DNA from: Spirosoma oryzae
GTDB taxonomy: Bacteria > Bacteroidota > Bacteroidia > Cytophagales > Spirosomataceae
DNA length: 53,668 nt
Reading direction: 5' to 3'
NCBI RefSeq assembly: GCF_003002825.1
Contig: NZ_PVTE01000034.1
Coordinates: 1 to 53,668 of the forward strand
Below, piece by piece: positions 16,177 through 25,270 of the stretch; the first letter of the stretch is position 1, and each line of letters starts with the position of its first letter. A model generated the notes under the pieces. That model made no database searches. It was not told the origin of the DNA and was given only the letters and a program-made list of their open reading frames with translations. The position numbers and the translations under genes were made by a program.

Positions 16177-16394
16177 ACAATCACCCGAATCTTTCGTTCC
16201 CGATCAGCTGCGTATAATAAGCAAGCTCGTATCTGTTCTTCGGTAAGTTCTGGAAAGTCATCCATAATGTCAGAGACGCTCATACCAATGCCGAGCCAGC
16301 CTAGTACATCATAGACGCTAATGCGTGTTCCTGTAACGCACGGGCGACCGAAACGGATTTCTGGATCAATGGAAATATAGTTTTGGTACGTCAT
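16173..16394 (-). CDS. DUF433 family antitoxin
   Basis: 73 residues, the full usual length. YISIDPEIRFGRPCVTGTRISVYDVLGWLGIGMS is the classical DUF433 opening, followed by the helix-turn-helix-like SDIMDDFPELTEEQIRACLLYAADRE. DUF433 proteins are antitoxins paired with DUF5615 PIN-domain toxins. Here the gene overlaps the truncated toxin by four bases, the normal arrangement. The antitoxin is intact while the toxin is not, the usual order of decay of such modules. Confidence 0.9.
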   Translation of the reverse strand: MTYQNYISIDPEIRFGRPCVTGTRISVYDVLGWLGIGMSVSDIMDDFPELTEEQIRACLLYAADRERKIRVIV

Positions 16395-16430
16395 CGGAGA
16401 GCAGCCTGAAATAGCAGTCTAAATATAAGA

Positions 16431-16462
16431 AAAGCCCGGTCACGCTGTAGTAACCGGGCTTT
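16431..16462 (-). terminator. intrinsic terminator of clpB
   Basis: Stem AAAGCCCGGT / ACCGGGCTTT with a 12-base loop, followed on the minus strand by TTCTTATATTT. It lies about 60 bases after the clpB stop codon. Confidence 0.8.
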
Positions 16463-16523
16463 GTTTGTTAGCAAACAGCAGGATGTCGCTTCGGCGATCC
16501 TACTGCTTGAGACAAGAGATTGA

Positions 16524-19145
16524 TTACAACTCAATTTCAGCATCGAGGTTGGTGAAGGCAATTTCACCGGCGTCGTTTAGCTCCATGAGTACGACCGAAT
16601 CCTTACGGACTTCACCTGATAGGATGGCTTTCGATAGTTCGTTGAGTACCCGACGTTGCAGCACGCGTTTCAACGGACGGGCACCAAAGACGGGGTCGAA
16701 TCCTTCCTTACCGATTTTGTCGAGCGCTTCGTCGGTAGCGTCGAGCTGGATACCACCTTCGGCCAGCCGCTTCTTGATCTCGTTGAACTGAATATCGACA
16801 ATCTTGCGGATGTTGCCTTGCGTCAGCGGTTCGAACATCACGATTTCGTCGATCCGGTTCAGGAATTCCGGCCGGATGGTTTGCTTCAGCAACTCCATCA
16901 CCGCCGACTTCGCTTCCTCCAGTACCAGGCTGTGATTCCAGCCTTCGTCTTCGGCAAACTTCTCCTGAATCAGGTGGCTACCGATGTTCGACGTCATGAT
17001 AATGATCGTGTTCTTGAAGTTCGCCGTACGGCCTTTATTATCCGTCAGACGGCCTTCATCGAGCACTTGCAGCAGGATGTTCCAGACATCAGGGTGAGCT
17101 TTTTCGATTTCGTCGAGCAGCACGACCGAATACGGTTTCCGACGTACGGCTTCGGTCAGCTGACCACCTTCGTCATAGCCCACGTAGCCCGGAGGAGCAC
17201 CAATCAGTCGGCTGACGGCGTGGCGTTCCTGATACTCACTCATATCGATCCGTACCAGCGCGTTTTCGTCGTTGAACAGGTATTCAGCCAGTGTCCGGGC
17301 CACCTCGGTTTTACCGACACCGGTTGTGCCGAGGAAGATAAACGAACCGATGGGCCGTTTGGGATCCTGCATACCGGCGCGGCTCCGGCGAACGGCGTCC
17401 GACACCACTTCGATCGCTTCGGCCTGACCCGCTACCCGTTTGCCCAGTTCCTTTTCCAGGTTGAGCAGTTTTTCGCGGTCGCTTTGCAGCATCTTCTGCA
17501 CGGGAATACCCGTCCATTTCGCTACGACTTCGGCGATGTCTTCGGCAGTTACTTCTTCCTGCATCATCCGGTCGCCCGTCGGCTCGTCGTTACCGCCGTT
17601 GGTCAGACCAGCCAGCTTGGTTTCGATTTCCGGAATACGGCCGTAGCGGATTTCGGCTACTTTGCCGTAATCACCGGCACGCTCGGCCTGCTCGGCTTCA
17701 AACCGCAACTGATCGAGTTGCTCTTTCAGCGTCCGGCCTTCGTTGACCGATGCTTTCTCGGTTTCCCACTTCGCCTGCAAGTCGTTACGCTGCTCGGTCA
17801 TATCGGCAATCGTACGGTTCAGCGACGTTTCTTTATCGACGTTGTTCTCCCGCCGGATCGCTTCGCGCTCAATTTCGAGCTGCATGATGCGCCGGTTGAG
17901 TTCGTCCAGCTCTTCGGGTACCGAGTCCATTTCCAGCCGCAGTTTGGCAGCCGCTTCGTCCATAAGGTCAATGGCTTTGTCGGGCAGGAAACGGTCGGTG
18001 ATGTAGCGGGTCGAGAGTTCGACGGCGGCAATTACCGCATCGTCTTTGATGCGTACGCCATGGTGCAGCTCGTATTTCTCTTTGATACCCCGCAGGATCG
18101 AGATTGCATCGGCCATGTCCGGCTCATCGACCATTACGGCCTGGAACCGGCGTTCGAGCGCCTTGTCTTTCTCGATGTATTTCTGATACTCTTTCAGCGT
18201 CGTGGCACCGATGGTATGCAACTCACCGCGCGACAAGGCTGGCTTCAGCAGGTTAGCCGCGTCCATAGCGCCGTCGCCACCACCACCCGCACCGATCAGC
18301 GTGTGAATCTCATCGATGAACAGAATGATTTCGCCGTCGGAGTCCGTCACTTCTTTAATGACCGACTTGAGCCGCTCCTCGAACTCGCCTTTGTATTTGG
18401 CACCGGCGATAAGCAGACCCATATCGAGCGAAATAATCGTCTTGGTCTTCAGATTTTCGGGAACATCGCCCGACACGATCCGCTGCGCCAGGCCCTCGAC
18501 GATGGCTGTTTTACCAACGCCCGGTTCACCCAGCAGAATCGGGTTGTTTTTTGTCCGGCGGCTCAGGATCTGAAGTACCCGCCGGATTTCTTCATCGCGA
18601 CCGATGACCGGGTCGATTTTACCGGTCCGGGCGCGTTCGTTAAGGTTGACACTGTAGCGTTCCAGTGCCTGGTATTTTGCTTCTGCGTTCTGGTCTTTCA
18701 CTGAACTTCCTTTTCTCAATTCGTTGATCGCCGTCCGCATGTCCTTGTCGCGGAAGCCGGCTTCTTTCAATAACGTTGCAATCTGGTCTCTGCCGGCCAG
18801 TAAGCCAAGCAGCATCAGTTCGACACTCACAAAATCGTCGTTAAATTCCTTCGACAGCGTCGTTGCTTTCGCCAGTGCCGTAGCGGTATCGTTGCTCAGG
18901 TACACCCCGCCATTACCGCCCGATACCTTCGGATAGTTGTTGACGATGGCCTGCACAATCGGAATCATGCCCTGTCGGGTTGTGCCCGCTTTCTGCGCCA
19001 GAAAATCCATGACGTTCTCATCTTCCTGGAGAATCGCCAGCAGCAGGTGGCCCGTTTCGATGGCCTGCTGGCCGTTGCCGAGGGCGATCTCCGACGCCTT
19101 CTGCACAACCTCCTGCGCTTTTATCGTGTAATTCTTGAAGTCCAT
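16524..19145 (-). CDS. clpB: ATP-dependent chaperone ClpB
   Basis: 873 residues, full length. An N-terminal Clp repeat domain (1-145), first AAA+ module with Walker A GEPGVGKT (206-213), middle coiled-coil domain (about 400-540), second AAA+ module with Walker A GTTGVGKT (about 612) and Walker B VVLLDEIEKAH, and the C-terminal D2-small domain. It disaggregates proteins with DnaK after heat stress. The middle domain is present, which distinguishes it from ClpA/ClpC. A terminator follows. Confidence 0.97.
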   Translation of the reverse strand: MDFKNYTIKAQEVVQKASEIALGNGQQAIETGHLLLAILQEDENVMDFLAQKAGTTRQGMIPIVQAIVNNYPKVSGGNGGVYLSNDTATALAKATTLSKEFNDDFVSVELMLLGLLAGRDQIATLLKEAGFRDKDMRTAINELRKGSSVKDQNAEAKYQALERYSVNLNERARTGKIDPVIGRDEEIRRVLQILSRRTKNNPILLGEPGVGKTAIVEGLAQRIVSGDVPENLKTKTIISLDMGLLIAGAKYKGEFEERLKSVIKEVTDSDGEIILFIDEIHTLIGAGGGGDGAMDAANLLKPALSRGELHTIGATTLKEYQKYIEKDKALERRFQAVMVDEPDMADAISILRGIKEKYELHHGVRIKDDAVIAAVELSTRYITDRFLPDKAIDLMDEAAAKLRLEMDSVPEELDELNRRIMQLEIEREAIRRENNVDKETSLNRTIADMTEQRNDLQAKWETEKASVNEGRTLKEQLDQLRFEAEQAERAGDYGKVAEIRYGRIPEIETKLAGLTNGGNDEPTGDRMMQEEVTAEDIAEVVAKWTGIPVQKMLQSDREKLLNLEKELGKRVAGQAEAIEVVSDAVRRSRAGMQDPKRPIGSFIFLGTTGVGKTEVARTLAEYLFNDENALVRIDMSEYQERHAVSRLIGAPPGYVGYDEGGQLTEAVRRKPYSVVLLDEIEKAHPDVWNILLQVLDEGRLTDNKGRTANFKNTIIIMTSNIGSHLIQEKFAEDEGWNHSLVLEEAKSAVMELLKQTIRPEFLNRIDEIVMFEPLTQGNIRKIVDIQFNEIKKRLAEGGIQLDATDEALDKIGKEGFDPVFGARPLKRVLQRRVLNELSKAILSGEVRKDSVVLMELNDAGEIAFTNLDAEIEL

Positions 19146-19297
19146 TTTCTGTAGAGGTTAACCGTCTGTTGCGGTAAGGTTTTCGATTCGATACTGTCTT
19201 ATAAACAAATCACGTACCGCCTAGGTTTTTCGGTCATTTTGTCTGTTTTTAGGCGTCAGATCGCGATTTTAGTGTCAAAGTGTCCTGATTGACTGCT

Positions 19298-20170
19298 ATG
19301 CGTACCTGTTTTCTCGTGGCAATACTAGCCGGTTTATTAACCGCTGGCTGCACTGCCCCTACAACCCGAATGGGTCCGTTTATGATGCGGAACTATGTAT
19401 GGGTTGGCAAGCGGATGGAACGCGTCAAAACACCGTATGTCATAGATGCCCGTCACGGAAGAAAGCACGTACTACTGATCGGCTGCAATCATACCCGCGA
19501 TACAGCGAGTCCGCAGTTTGTCGTGATTCAGCAGCAGTTTCGCAAACTGCAACCACAGGTGGCGTTCAACGAAGGTGGTCAGCTCGACCCGGCAGAACAG
19601 TATGCAACCGTTCAGGAAGGAATCAGCCGAAACGGCGAAACGGGCGTCATGAAGTACTTGTGTGACCGAACCGGCATACAACTGCTGAACGGCGATCTGG
19701 CTGAACACGTAGAGTTCCCGCTGATGCTTCATAAGTACGGGAAGGATGATCTCCTGCTGTATTACGTGATGGAACGACTGGTCGTCCCGTACCTGGGTGG
19801 TGCTTACGGGAGTCAGTCATTCGAGTCACTGTACGAAAAAGCTATTCCAGACTGGTTTGTCAAAAGCGGTTTGCCCCTGTCCGCAAACGAGCAGACGCTC
19901 GGCTATTTCAAAGCGCTGTATCAGACGAAAATAGGTCGTCCATTTACGCTGACACTTAGCGAAGACATTGAAAAGTTTGACTACGTCAACGGTAACGGCT
20001 GTTACTACTGCGCCCTTGGCCGGACGTCGAAAATGACCCGCGACAGTGTGTTGCTGGCAAAGATCGATCAGGCGCTTGACAAGCATGATCGCGTGATGGT
20101 TACGTTTGGTCATGGCCATGCACTGGCGATCGAACCGGCGCTTCGTCAGGTCGTTCGGCGCAGGCGATAA
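19298..20170 (+). CDS. lipoprotein resembling the TIKI/TraB-GumN fold
   Basis: 290 residues from ATG 19298. The signal peptide ends in lipobox LTAGC (Cys18). The chain has two GxxH motifs, GCNH (62-65) and GHGH (271-274), and a conserved acidic NEGG (91-94) after a beta strand (VAFNEGG). This is the arrangement of the TIKI/TraB/EreA-like superfamily, some members of which are metal-dependent peptidases. The order motif-1, Glu, motif-2 fits, but overall identity to known members cannot be judged here. It is divergent from clpB and shares its 150-bp upstream region. Enzymatic activity is an inference. Confidence 0.55.
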   Translation: MRTCFLVAILAGLLTAGCTAPTTRMGPFMMRNYVWVGKRMERVKTPYVIDARHGRKHVLLIGCNHTRDTASPQFVVIQQQFRKLQPQVAFNEGGQLDPAEQYATVQEGISRNGETGVMKYLCDRTGIQLLNGDLAEHVEFPLMLHKYGKDDLLLYYVMERLVVPYLGGAYGSQSFESLYEKAIPDWFVKSGLPLSANEQTLGYFKALYQTKIGRPFTLTLSEDIEKFDYVNGNGCYYCALGRTSKMTRDSVLLAKIDQALDKHDRVMVTFGHGHALAIEPALRQVVRRRR

Positions 20171-20174
20171 GCAC

Positions 20175-20204
20175 AAAGCCCCGCTGCATTCACAACGGGG
20201 CTTT
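20175..20204. terminator. bidirectional intrinsic terminator
   Basis: Stem AAAGCCCCG / CGGGGCTTT with a 12-base loop, followed by T-rich sequence. It lies between two convergent genes ending at 20170 and 20209. Confidence 0.85.
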
Positions 20205-20208
20205 TCTG

Positions 20209-21144
20209 TTAGTCAAGGCTCTCGGCTTCGATGGGCGTCATGCGCTCGCGGGCGATGTTGGCCTGATGCGTATCCTCTGTTTCGACGGGTCCGGCCAATA
20301 ACTCGGCATCGTGAACAACGATTTTTTCGTAGGGTTCAAACTTGCCTTTGGGAAGCCAATACGCCAGCAAACCAGCGTAGGCTGCGGTAAGTCCGGCCGC
20401 TGTCCAGCCGATGACGGGGTAGCGGTTCCACTGCCGGGTAGCGATGCCGCCGAAGCCCGCTACGAAGGGTACCATATACCACGGGTCGTTTAGCTTGCGG
20501 GCGATAAGGTAGCCTGCTCCGGCAGTTGCACCCAGAATACCAGCGGCTAGCGGCACGTCGCGCTCGTCGTCGCGATCCCACACATCGGCTGTCAGGAGCG
20601 TATCCGGCGTTCCGACAACGGTGGCCGCCGTCAACCAGCCCGCATACAGACTAACCGGAATGCGCAGGTACTTCTCGGGAGCCGGTACGTCGGTTTTCCC
20701 AATCTCCAGGGCGTGGTGTAAGCCCAGTGCTGCAATCAGATTTGCCTTCGTCGTTGCATCGGAAATAATCACGCTTTCTTCATCATTCTTCGAGAAGAAA
20801 TGGCCAAAGACAGCGTTCAGCGCCCAGCTTGCCGCCCACCAGGGGAGCGCCTTCCGGTAACGCGGGTTGTATTCCTGCGAGTTGAGTGCCTGATGCACCA
20901 TCAGCGAACCCAGCCCCGTGTAGATCGTTGACCATACGACGCCGAACGACCAACCCGCCGGAATAATCAGGTTGTTGTCGAATACCTGCTGGTACTGAGC
21001 CGGAACGTCGTATTCGGGTTCGCTTTCGGCTTCCTGCATCTGCTGTCCTTTCTGCCGGGCGTTGCGGCTCGACAGCGATGTATATACGATGCTACCAACC
21101 GCGACTACGGCTGTAGCGATGCGCCAGAATGAGGTAGTTTTCAT
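20209..21144 (-). CDS. TspO/MBR-like tryptophan-rich membrane protein
   Basis: 311 residues. A first membrane helix (about 8-25), an acidic loop, then the segment IIPAGWSFGVVWSTIYTGLGS, which closely matches the PPGWVFGPVWT block of TspO/translocator proteins, and further helices with Trp-rich ends (ALPWWAASWALNAVFGHFF). About eight to ten hydrophobic segments in all, longer than typical TspO (about 160 residues). TspO proteins bind porphyrins or sterols and modulate stress responses. Whether this long form does so is unknown. It shares direction with the SDR gene upstream (70-bp gap). Confidence 0.7.
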   Translation of the reverse strand: MKTTSFWRIATAVVAVGSIVYTSLSSRNARQKGQQMQEAESEPEYDVPAQYQQVFDNNLIIPAGWSFGVVWSTIYTGLGSLMVHQALNSQEYNPRYRKALPWWAASWALNAVFGHFFSKNDEESVIISDATTKANLIAALGLHHALEIGKTDVPAPEKYLRIPVSLYAGWLTAATVVGTPDTLLTADVWDRDDERDVPLAAGILGATAGAGYLIARKLNDPWYMVPFVAGFGGIATRQWNRYPVIGWTAAGLTAAYAGLLAYWLPKGKFEPYEKIVVHDAELLAGPVETEDTHQANIARERMTPIEAESLD

Positions 21145-21214
21145 ACTTGTCAGGGAGTTAGTCGATAACTCGTTACGTACTGATTCAGCTTATGCTATTG
21201 CCGCGCAGACAACG

Positions 21215-22369
21215 CTAGTCCATGACCATCGATCCGACGGACGAGCCATCTACCTCCGCTAACTTGTGCTTGGCCTTGTACTTAAGTTGCTCCGCTTTCG
21301 CCTTTGCCTTCAGCATCTGTGCCTTGTGAGCCACTTCGTCTTCCAGGTCACTAACCTGCGCCTGTACTTTCGATTTAGCGTCGTTGGCGCGGCTGATTGC
21401 CGACTGGGCGATGTCCTGCACCGTACCCAGGGCGCGCTTCCACTTGTAGCGGTATTTCAGCTTATCTAGGGGACTGGCGTTCCGGTAGATGGCTGCTGCG
21501 ACAATACCCGTTGCGACAAGTGCTGCCACACCGATACCGATAACCAGCGTAGCCGACGAATCTGACTTTTCACGGGGGGCTTCCATCTGCTTGCGCGACG
21601 ACTTGGCACTCTGCTGACTGGGTAATACACTCGCCACAGCCGCAGCCAGTTTGGTCGATGCACCTGAGATGACTTTGTCTTTGCCTGCCATCAGTGCGTC
21701 ATAGCCATCCTTGGCTACTTTGGCTGGATCGGCTTTGTCGCTTTGCGCGACCACGGTGTTTTCAGCGCCTGCCTTATTAAACCAGTCGGTATCGGTGGCG
21801 GGTGGGAGCAGGGCCGTTACGGTTACTTTCGTGTCCTTGAGCTCGTTATGCAGGGCTTCCGAGAACGAGTACACGAACGCCTTGGTCGCGCCATAGACGG
21901 CAACCAGCGGGCTTGGCATTGTCGACGCAATCGACGCAAGGTTAAGGATTTTGCCTTCGTTACGCGTGACCATATCCCGCACGAAAAGCTTGGTTAGCTG
22001 TACCAGCGACGTAACGTTTAGCTGAATGATGTCCAGCTCTTTCTGTAGATCGGTTTCGGTGGCAAAGAAGCCGTGCGCCCCGACACCAGCATTGTTGACG
22101 AGCACGTTGACGGTCAGGTTTTGTCGCTTTACTTCGTCGTATACTTCCTGCGCTGAATCAGGTTTCGACAGGTCTTTTTCGATAACGGTGCTGCTCGTGC
22201 CGAACTGACGGTCGAAATCAGCGGCAACGTCCTGAAGACGGTCTTCGCTGCGTGAAACCAGAATCAGGTGATAGCCATCTTTGGCAAACAGGGTCGCCAG
22301 TTCTTTGCCGATACCGCTCGATGCACCGGTAATCAGTACGCTTTTTCCAACTTCGGTGGTCATATGCAT
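21215..22369 (-). CDS. SDR family oxidoreductase with C-terminal membrane helix and charged tail
   Basis: 384 residues; MTTEV at 22363 is an equally good start. Residues 8-250 form a classical short-chain dehydrogenase: TGASSGIG (14-21) for NAD(P), NNAG (92-95), catalytic Ser146 and YGATK (Tyr159, Lys163). A polar linker leads to one strong membrane helix (about 273-295), then a Lys/Ala-rich helical tail (300-372) like small YtxH or coiled-coil membrane proteins. The tail is about 110 residues beyond a normal SDR. The domain order suggests a reductase tethered to the membrane. Substrate unknown. Confidence 0.85.
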   Translation of the reverse strand: MHMTTEVGKSVLITGASSGIGKELATLFAKDGYHLILVSRSEDRLQDVAADFDRQFGTSSTVIEKDLSKPDSAQEVYDEVKRQNLTVNVLVNNAGVGAHGFFATETDLQKELDIIQLNVTSLVQLTKLFVRDMVTRNEGKILNLASIASTMPSPLVAVYGATKAFVYSFSEALHNELKDTKVTVTALLPPATDTDWFNKAGAENTVVAQSDKADPAKVAKDGYDALMAGKDKVISGASTKLAAAVASVLPSQQSAKSSRKQMEAPREKSDSSATLVIGIGVAALVATGIVAAAIYRNASPLDKLKYRYKWKRALGTVQDIAQSAISRANDAKSKVQAQVSDLEDEVAHKAQMLKAKAKAEQLKYKAKHKLAEVDGSSVGSMVMD

Positions 22370-22424
22370 TGGTGATTGGTTGATGCATAATCAACCGATC
22401 ACAACCGAAGTTGTTTGTTCGCAT

Positions 22425-23729
22425 CTATTTGGCAACAACCTTCACATCGATCTTGCGCAGGGCCGGGCGCGGCCGGGCTGTGCTGTCGGTCGAACGGCGG
22501 GGAACCCCTGATCCGCGCCCGATAGCGTCGACACGCAGGTAATTGATTCCCGACGTGACTAACTGCTGCTTGATGAGGTTTACCCGCTTGAACGACAGCG
22601 CTCTATTAGTAAAGCCGCCCGCTGCATCGTTGGCAAAACCGATCAGTTGAATTTGCATCCGTGGGTATGTTTTCAGCAGCGTCGCCAGTTCGTTGACCGT
22701 GGCCTGCGCACTAGCTGTCAGGGAAAGTGAACCCGGCTCAAAGGTTAGTCCCGGCATTGGAAATACGCGTCCTTTGGGTAAAGCGGCATTGCCTAGGTAA
22801 GGCGTCATTTCCTGACTCAGCGCCCCCGTTGCCGCGACTGTCGTTGCTGTTGGAGCACCGGGAATAGCCACGGTGGCGGGTCGCCGATTGGCTGAGTCGA
22901 TGGGTACATCCAGAGATCGGGCAACGGTATCGCTGGTTTGGGTCGAGTCAGCAGCCAGCCCGGCGCTGTCACCGGAAGCGGCATGGTTCTGCGTGTTCTG
23001 ATAAACGTAGTAGCCCAGGCCCAACAGAGCAATCAACACCAGCGCGCCGACGCCCCAGCGTCCTAACGAACTCGTGTCGGTATCGCCTGATGGCTCATAA
23101 CTGATCGGGGGGCGATTGACAACCGCTTGGCCACCTACTTCGGGCTGCTGCCGACGCGCTGGTGCGGCTATGCCCGACACAATCTGCTGCAAACCAAGCT
23201 TTTCCACAAGTCGGGGCATGAAGTCTTCCGGCACGGCATTGACAAATGCTTCCCGTTCGGCAAACAGGGCCGAGGCCAGACCATCGGCGTCGAGCTTACG
23301 ATCTTTGACCATCCGGCCCAGCACATGCAGCGTGATGGTGCTGATGAGACCCAGCAACGAAATAGACGACGAATTACGAATGCCGGCGTAGCCGGAAATC
23401 ATGCTGCCAATCGAGCTTTTCATGGCGGGCAGCAGATGGCTGATGACGTCGTTTCCCTGCGTAATCAGGGTGTTCGTCTGGTTCGGATCACGCAGAACGG
23501 TATTGAGCGAGTCGAGCAGTTGCCCTTCATAGCGCCCCCGTTTTATGTGGTTAAAAAGCTGATTGACACCAATTTCGGTCGTGGTCCGTTTCATCAGGCC
23601 ACCAACGATTGTATAAACCAGGCCGTCGACGGCCTTACGTGTTTTCTCGGCGGGTTCATCGACATAGTTAGCGATGCGCGACAGAACATCCGAGTTTAGA
23701 ATATCATTAAACGTGGCAAATAACGTCAT
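22425..23729 (-). CDS. DUF937 - transmembrane - OmpA-like protein
   Basis: 434 residues from ATG 23729; the frame extends upstream to 23831, but the family begins at TLFATFNDILNSDVLSRIA. Residues 1-190 form a DUF937 helical domain, followed by a proline-rich linker, a membrane helix (LGRWGVGALVLIALLGLGYYVYQ), a Thr/Ala-rich spacer and an OmpA C-terminal domain ending in KRVNLIKQQLVTSGINYLRVDAIGRG, the segment that binds peptidoglycan in OmpA. The C-terminal domain lacks nothing obvious. DUF937 is of unknown function. A cell-wall-anchored protein with a cytoplasmic helical head is the likely topology. Confidence 0.85.
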   Translation of the reverse strand: MTLFATFNDILNSDVLSRIANYVDEPAEKTRKAVDGLVYTIVGGLMKRTTTEIGVNQLFNHIKRGRYEGQLLDSLNTVLRDPNQTNTLITQGNDVISHLLPAMKSSIGSMISGYAGIRNSSSISLLGLISTITLHVLGRMVKDRKLDADGLASALFAEREAFVNAVPEDFMPRLVEKLGLQQIVSGIAAPARRQQPEVGGQAVVNRPPISYEPSGDTDTSSLGRWGVGALVLIALLGLGYYVYQNTQNHAASGDSAGLAADSTQTSDTVARSLDVPIDSANRRPATVAIPGAPTATTVAATGALSQEMTPYLGNAALPKGRVFPMPGLTFEPGSLSLTASAQATVNELATLLKTYPRMQIQLIGFANDAAGGFTNRALSFKRVNLIKQQLVTSGINYLRVDAIGRGSGVPRRSTDSTARPRPALRKIDVKVVAK

Positions 23730-23864
23730 AGAGGACTCGCTCAAACAGGCAAGAGATAAAGTAGTCTGCACAGGACAGTAGAAACCGTTTGCAGACAGTG
23801 GCCCGGCATAAAAATAAGGAAGGATTCCCAAACGGGCACTCTGCCGGTCGGGATAAAGTGACGG

Positions 23865-24053
23865 CTACCGTTTTGCCAGGCGTTCGATAATGTCCTGATA
23901 ATCGGTTTCTACGTCGCGTAACCGGGCCTGACAAAAGGTAATCAGCTCGGTGGCCTGCCTGATTTTTCCGGGCAGTTCGTCGAGGGGTACGGCGTCACTT
24001 TCTATATCGTCAATCAGCATCGTCAGCTGATCATAGGCTTCCTGGTAAGTCAT
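23865..24053 (-). CDS. xseB: exodeoxyribonuclease VII small subunit
   Basis: 62 residues of helical, acidic sequence (MTYQEAYDQLTMLIDDIESD, then LPGKIRQATELITFCQARL), matching the small XseB subunit in length and pattern. It lies 18 bp downstream of xseA on the same strand, the expected operon order. XseB forms many-copy complexes with XseA that degrade single-stranded DNA into acid-soluble oligonucleotides. Confidence 0.9.
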   Translation of the reverse strand: MTYQEAYDQLTMLIDDIESDAVPLDELPGKIRQATELITFCQARLRDVETDYQDIIERLAKR

Positions 24054-24071
24054 TATTTAGCTAAGTCGTCG

Positions 24072-25262
24072 TTACTGACTAATCACCTGCACACTGCCAT
24101 CAGCCAGTCGTACCTGTAAAGTGTCGCCGGGCTGTACGTCTGCTGCTTTGGTCAATACCCGTCCGTTGCGCAGCAGCATGGCATAGCCGCGCTTCAATAC
24201 ATTGGCTGGGTCGAGGTGGCGCAGGGTTACCGTTTTTTCGGTCAAATCGGTGTGGCGATCGCGGAAATAATTGTGCATCACAAACCGAAACCGCTCGACC
24301 TCGCTGTCGAGTTGCTCACGTGCCTCCAATAGACTGGTTCGGGTGGCGTTGATAAGCCGTTCGCGCAGATACAGGCAGCGTTCTTCGAACTGCCGGTTAT
24401 GCTCAATCAGAAACGCAGCGGCTTTGGTCGGCGTCTTAACGCTTTGATGACACAATAGGTCGGTGATACTGACATTGCGTTCGTGCCCGATCCCGGCCAG
24501 GATCGGAATGGGAAAACCGGCTACGGCCCTGCCCAACTCGTACGTATCGAAGGAGCCAAAATCGAGCTGAGAGCCGCCCCCGCGCACGATCACAACGGCA
24601 TCATAAGGGATTCGACTATTCTGAATCGCGTCGAGTTGCGCGCAGATGGCCCGCTCAGCACCTTGCCCCTGTACCTGAGAAAGATATTCATCAACGATGA
24701 AGGCATAGCCCAGCGGATTCTGCGCCAGCTCATGGCGGAAATCGCGCCAGCCGTCGGAGTTGGGGGCCGTAATCAGCGCGAGCCGCTGAATAACCGTCGG
24801 TCGGGGGAGTAGCTGATTGGCCGTAACATACTGGTCGGCTTCGACCCAGATCAGCTCGGGATGTTTGGCGACCAGCTTGTCAAGTACCGCCTGCCGCTCG
24901 CGCTCCAGGTTGCCCAGCGTATAGGCCGGGTCGATCTTGACGATTTCCAGACGAAGGCCATAGACGGGGTTGAACCCCACAACCACCTGAATCAGTAACT
25001 GAATGTTACGGGCGAAAGCCACGCCCGTTGCCTGCTCGAAGTCGCGGATTGTATGGTAATGGCGACGCCAGATACAGGCTTCCAGTTTGGCCGTCGTTTC
25101 CCGGCCTTCCCGCTCGACCAGTGTCAGGAAGCAATAGCCCCGGTCGGGGTAGTTCTTGATGTCGCTGGTCTCGGCAACCACCCACAACGGCCGCCCCCCA
25201 AATGCGTCATCGACGACCGCATTCAGCGTAAAAGCCAGATCAGACAGACGAATGGGAGACAT
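24072..25262 (-). CDS. xseA: exodeoxyribonuclease VII large subunit
   Basis: 396 residues, somewhat shorter than the Escherichia coli protein. An N-terminal OB-fold (about 1-100) leads to the catalytic domain with ALITAPNSDGWRDFRHEL, VVIVRGGGSQLDFGSFDTYELGRAVA and GIGHERNVSITDLLCHQSVKTPTKAAAFL, all XseA signatures, then a coiled-coil part that binds XseB. It removes single-stranded DNA from either end. It is the first gene of the xseA-xseB pair, and an octad array separates it from pheS. Confidence 0.95.
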   Translation of the reverse strand: MSPIRLSDLAFTLNAVVDDAFGGRPLWVVAETSDIKNYPDRGYCFLTLVEREGRETTAKLEACIWRRHYHTIRDFEQATGVAFARNIQLLIQVVVGFNPVYGLRLEIVKIDPAYTLGNLERERQAVLDKLVAKHPELIWVEADQYVTANQLLPRPTVIQRLALITAPNSDGWRDFRHELAQNPLGYAFIVDEYLSQVQGQGAERAICAQLDAIQNSRIPYDAVVIVRGGGSQLDFGSFDTYELGRAVAGFPIPILAGIGHERNVSITDLLCHQSVKTPTKAAAFLIEHNRQFEERCLYLRERLINATRTSLLEAREQLDSEVERFRFVMHNYFRDRHTDLTEKTVTLRHLDPANVLKRGYAMLLRNGRVLTKAADVQPGDTLQVRLADGSVQVISQ

Positions 25263-25270
25263 GACTTGAG

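Noticed and set aside
16656..18704. Long open frame (about 680 codons) antisense to clpB
   Set aside because: Codon bias of clpB leaves its antisense frames open. The translation has no domain and there is no promoter or start context.
19231..19245. CGGTCATTTTGTCTG upstream of clpB as a heat-shock operator
   Set aside because: It is only a weak repeat of GTC and I cannot match it to a known operator; it is not entered as a feature.
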